The notes beneath the pieces were generated by a model that saw only the letters and a list, made by a program, of their open reading frames with translations, was not told the DNA's origin and ran no database searches. A DNA stretch of 15,252 nt. Origin: an uncultured archaeon (GTDB taxonomy: Archaea; Halobacteriota; Methanosarcinia; Methanotrichales; Methanotrichaceae). This document shows, piece by piece, positions 14,522 through 15,252 of the stretch. The stretch spans positions 1-15,252 of the forward strand of contig CABMDX010000096.1 in NCBI GenBank assembly GCA_902385025.1, given 5' to 3'. How positions within the stretch are numbered: position 1 is the first letter of the stretch; the number at the start of each line of letters is the position of its first letter. Position numbers and translations under genes: made by a program.

Positions 14522-14893
14522 TTACGATCGAATCCTCTGCAAGATCTCAGATATCACTGTTACGTTCTCATTGCTTGGGGAGACACTGGCCTTGATGTTC
14601 TTTGCAGAGCAGATGTCATCTCCGACCAGTTGATTTGCCCAGGGGCTGCTGTTCATGAAAGCAATCCCCGGATGCGGATCATCATCCCCTGTCCTTGCAG
14701 CGACAACTATGCTCCCCACAGCATTTTGCACCTGCAGACTCTGCCCGTCTTTTGCACCAAGCTTTGCCATATCCTGCTTGTCAAGAATGATCTGGGCACT
14801 GAGCTTCTGATACTCGTCAGTGAACCGGCCTTTCTTCGCAGCCTCGTCCTGGAAAATATCCCTGACGGTGATGACTGTTACCTCCAATGCCAT
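14522..14893 (-). CDS. fwdD: formylmethanofuran dehydrogenase subunit D
   Basis: A 123-residue small subunit of the tungsten or molybdenum formylmethanofuran dehydrogenase. The enzyme reduces CO2 to formylmethanofuran, the first step of CO2-dependent methanogenesis (reversed when methyl groups are oxidised). The domain is of the molydopterin-dinucleotide-binding type that caps the cofactor with FwdB. It begins with strand EVTVITVRDIF, then an acidic-lysine stretch, SLQVQNAVGSIVVAART (52-68) and the signature PHPGIAFMNSSPWANQL (73-89). The ATG at 14893 has GGAGG ten bases upstream, inside the end of fwdB. I cannot tell from this fragment whether it is the tungsten (fwd) or molybdenum (fmd) isoenzyme. 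Confidence 0.88.
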   Translation of the reverse strand: MALEVTVITVRDIFQDEAAKKGRFTDEYQKLSAQIILDKQDMAKLGAKDGQSLQVQNAVGSIVVAARTGDDDPHPGIAFMNSSPWANQLVGDDICSAKNIKASVSPSNENVTVISEILQRIRS

Positions 14894-14895
14894 TT

Positions 14896-15252
14896 TTATA
14901 TCGCCTCCAGAATTCTGGACAGAATCTGCTCATCCGATAGCGGCTCAGACTTTACTATCGGTTCGAACTTGACCTTCACTCCATCCATGCGCAGCGCCGT
15001 TCCGCCTGCCTCCAGACCCGATATGGCCGAGGGTATGACCACACTGGCAGCATTCGTGGTCAGAGACCGGAGCGGATCGATGGCAATGAGCGGAATCCTG
15101 GCCAGCGCCCGGGCAGTTTTTCCTGGCAGATCAGATAATGGGTCAGAGCCGATTACAAGCATCGCGTCAGAGCTTCGAGAAGCCTCTATCACGCCATTTT
15201 GCGGGCCCTGCACAGGTTTGCCTTCCCGGAAGGAAACGTTGTTTGTGAAGCC
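14896..15252 (-). CDS. fwdB: formylmethanofuran dehydrogenase subunit B, C-terminal part
   Basis: Only the last 118 codons are in the window; the gene continues past the right edge. The frame reads GFTNNVSFREGKPVQGPQ, then DAMLVIGSDPLSDLPGKTAR, IPLIAIDPLRSLTTNAASVV and GLEAGGTALRMDGVKVKF. These are typical of the C-terminal cofactor-binding region of FwdB/FmdB (DP, IDP, T..A..VIP, G.E..GTA.RMDGV). The catalytic cysteine or selenocysteine lies in the missing N-terminal part. It ends 2 nt before fwdD, in one operon. Confidence 0.9.
   Translation of the reverse strand, partial: GFTNNVSFREGKPVQGPQNGVIEASRSSDAMLVIGSDPLSDLPGKTARALARIPLIAIDPLRSLTTNAASVVIPSAISGLEAGGTALRMDGVKVKFEPIVKSEPLSDEQILSRILEAI

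Overview
The window comes from a methanogenic archaeon, most probably in or near Methanothrix/Methanosarcinales. The right edge carries formylmethanofuran dehydrogenase genes (fwdB, fwdD), which belong to the first step of CO2-reducing methanogenesis. The tRNA-Leu lacks an encoded CCA. Ribosome binding sites are of the GGAGG type found in euryarchaea. The genus is an inference; the methanogen assignment is firm.

Positions 1 to about 12,870 are a CRISPR-Cas locus with a type I-D effector. (a) Positions 4-256 are the last four repeats of an array, transcribed rightward by my reading, ending in a decayed repeat that runs almost directly into cas6 (325-1302, +). (b) A minus-strand interference operon runs from 9613 down to 1408: cas3' helicase, a stand-alone HD nuclease (cas3''), a cas10d large subunit without an HD domain, an unrecognised 206-residue helical protein, csc2 (Cas7-type backbone) and csc1 (Cas5-type). 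(c) A divergent plus-strand adaptation operon runs from 9961 to 12,872: cas1, cas2, cas4 and csa1, the last being a second Cas4-family nuclease best known from type I-A loci. Together these would acquire spacers (Cas1, Cas2, Cas4, Csa1), process crRNA (Cas6), form the surveillance complex (Csc1, Csc2, Cas10d, perhaps the 206-residue protein) and degrade DNA (Cas3' plus HD).

Positions 12,873-13,354 hold no intact gene. They contain an inverted repeat and a decayed IS256-family transposase fragment with a frameshift, a stop and a truncated 3' end. A tRNA-Leu(UAG) (13,355-13,437, -) marks the change to housekeeping DNA: argF, fwdD and the 3' end of fwdB, all on the minus strand and closely spaced.

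The least ordinary points are: the HD nuclease split from Cas10d; the unrecognised gene where a dedicated small subunit would fit, alongside a possible internal start in cas10d; the array terminus merging into cas6; and a spacer whose complement encodes the metal-binding motif of metallo-beta-lactamase-fold proteins, which suggests what kind of gene it targets.
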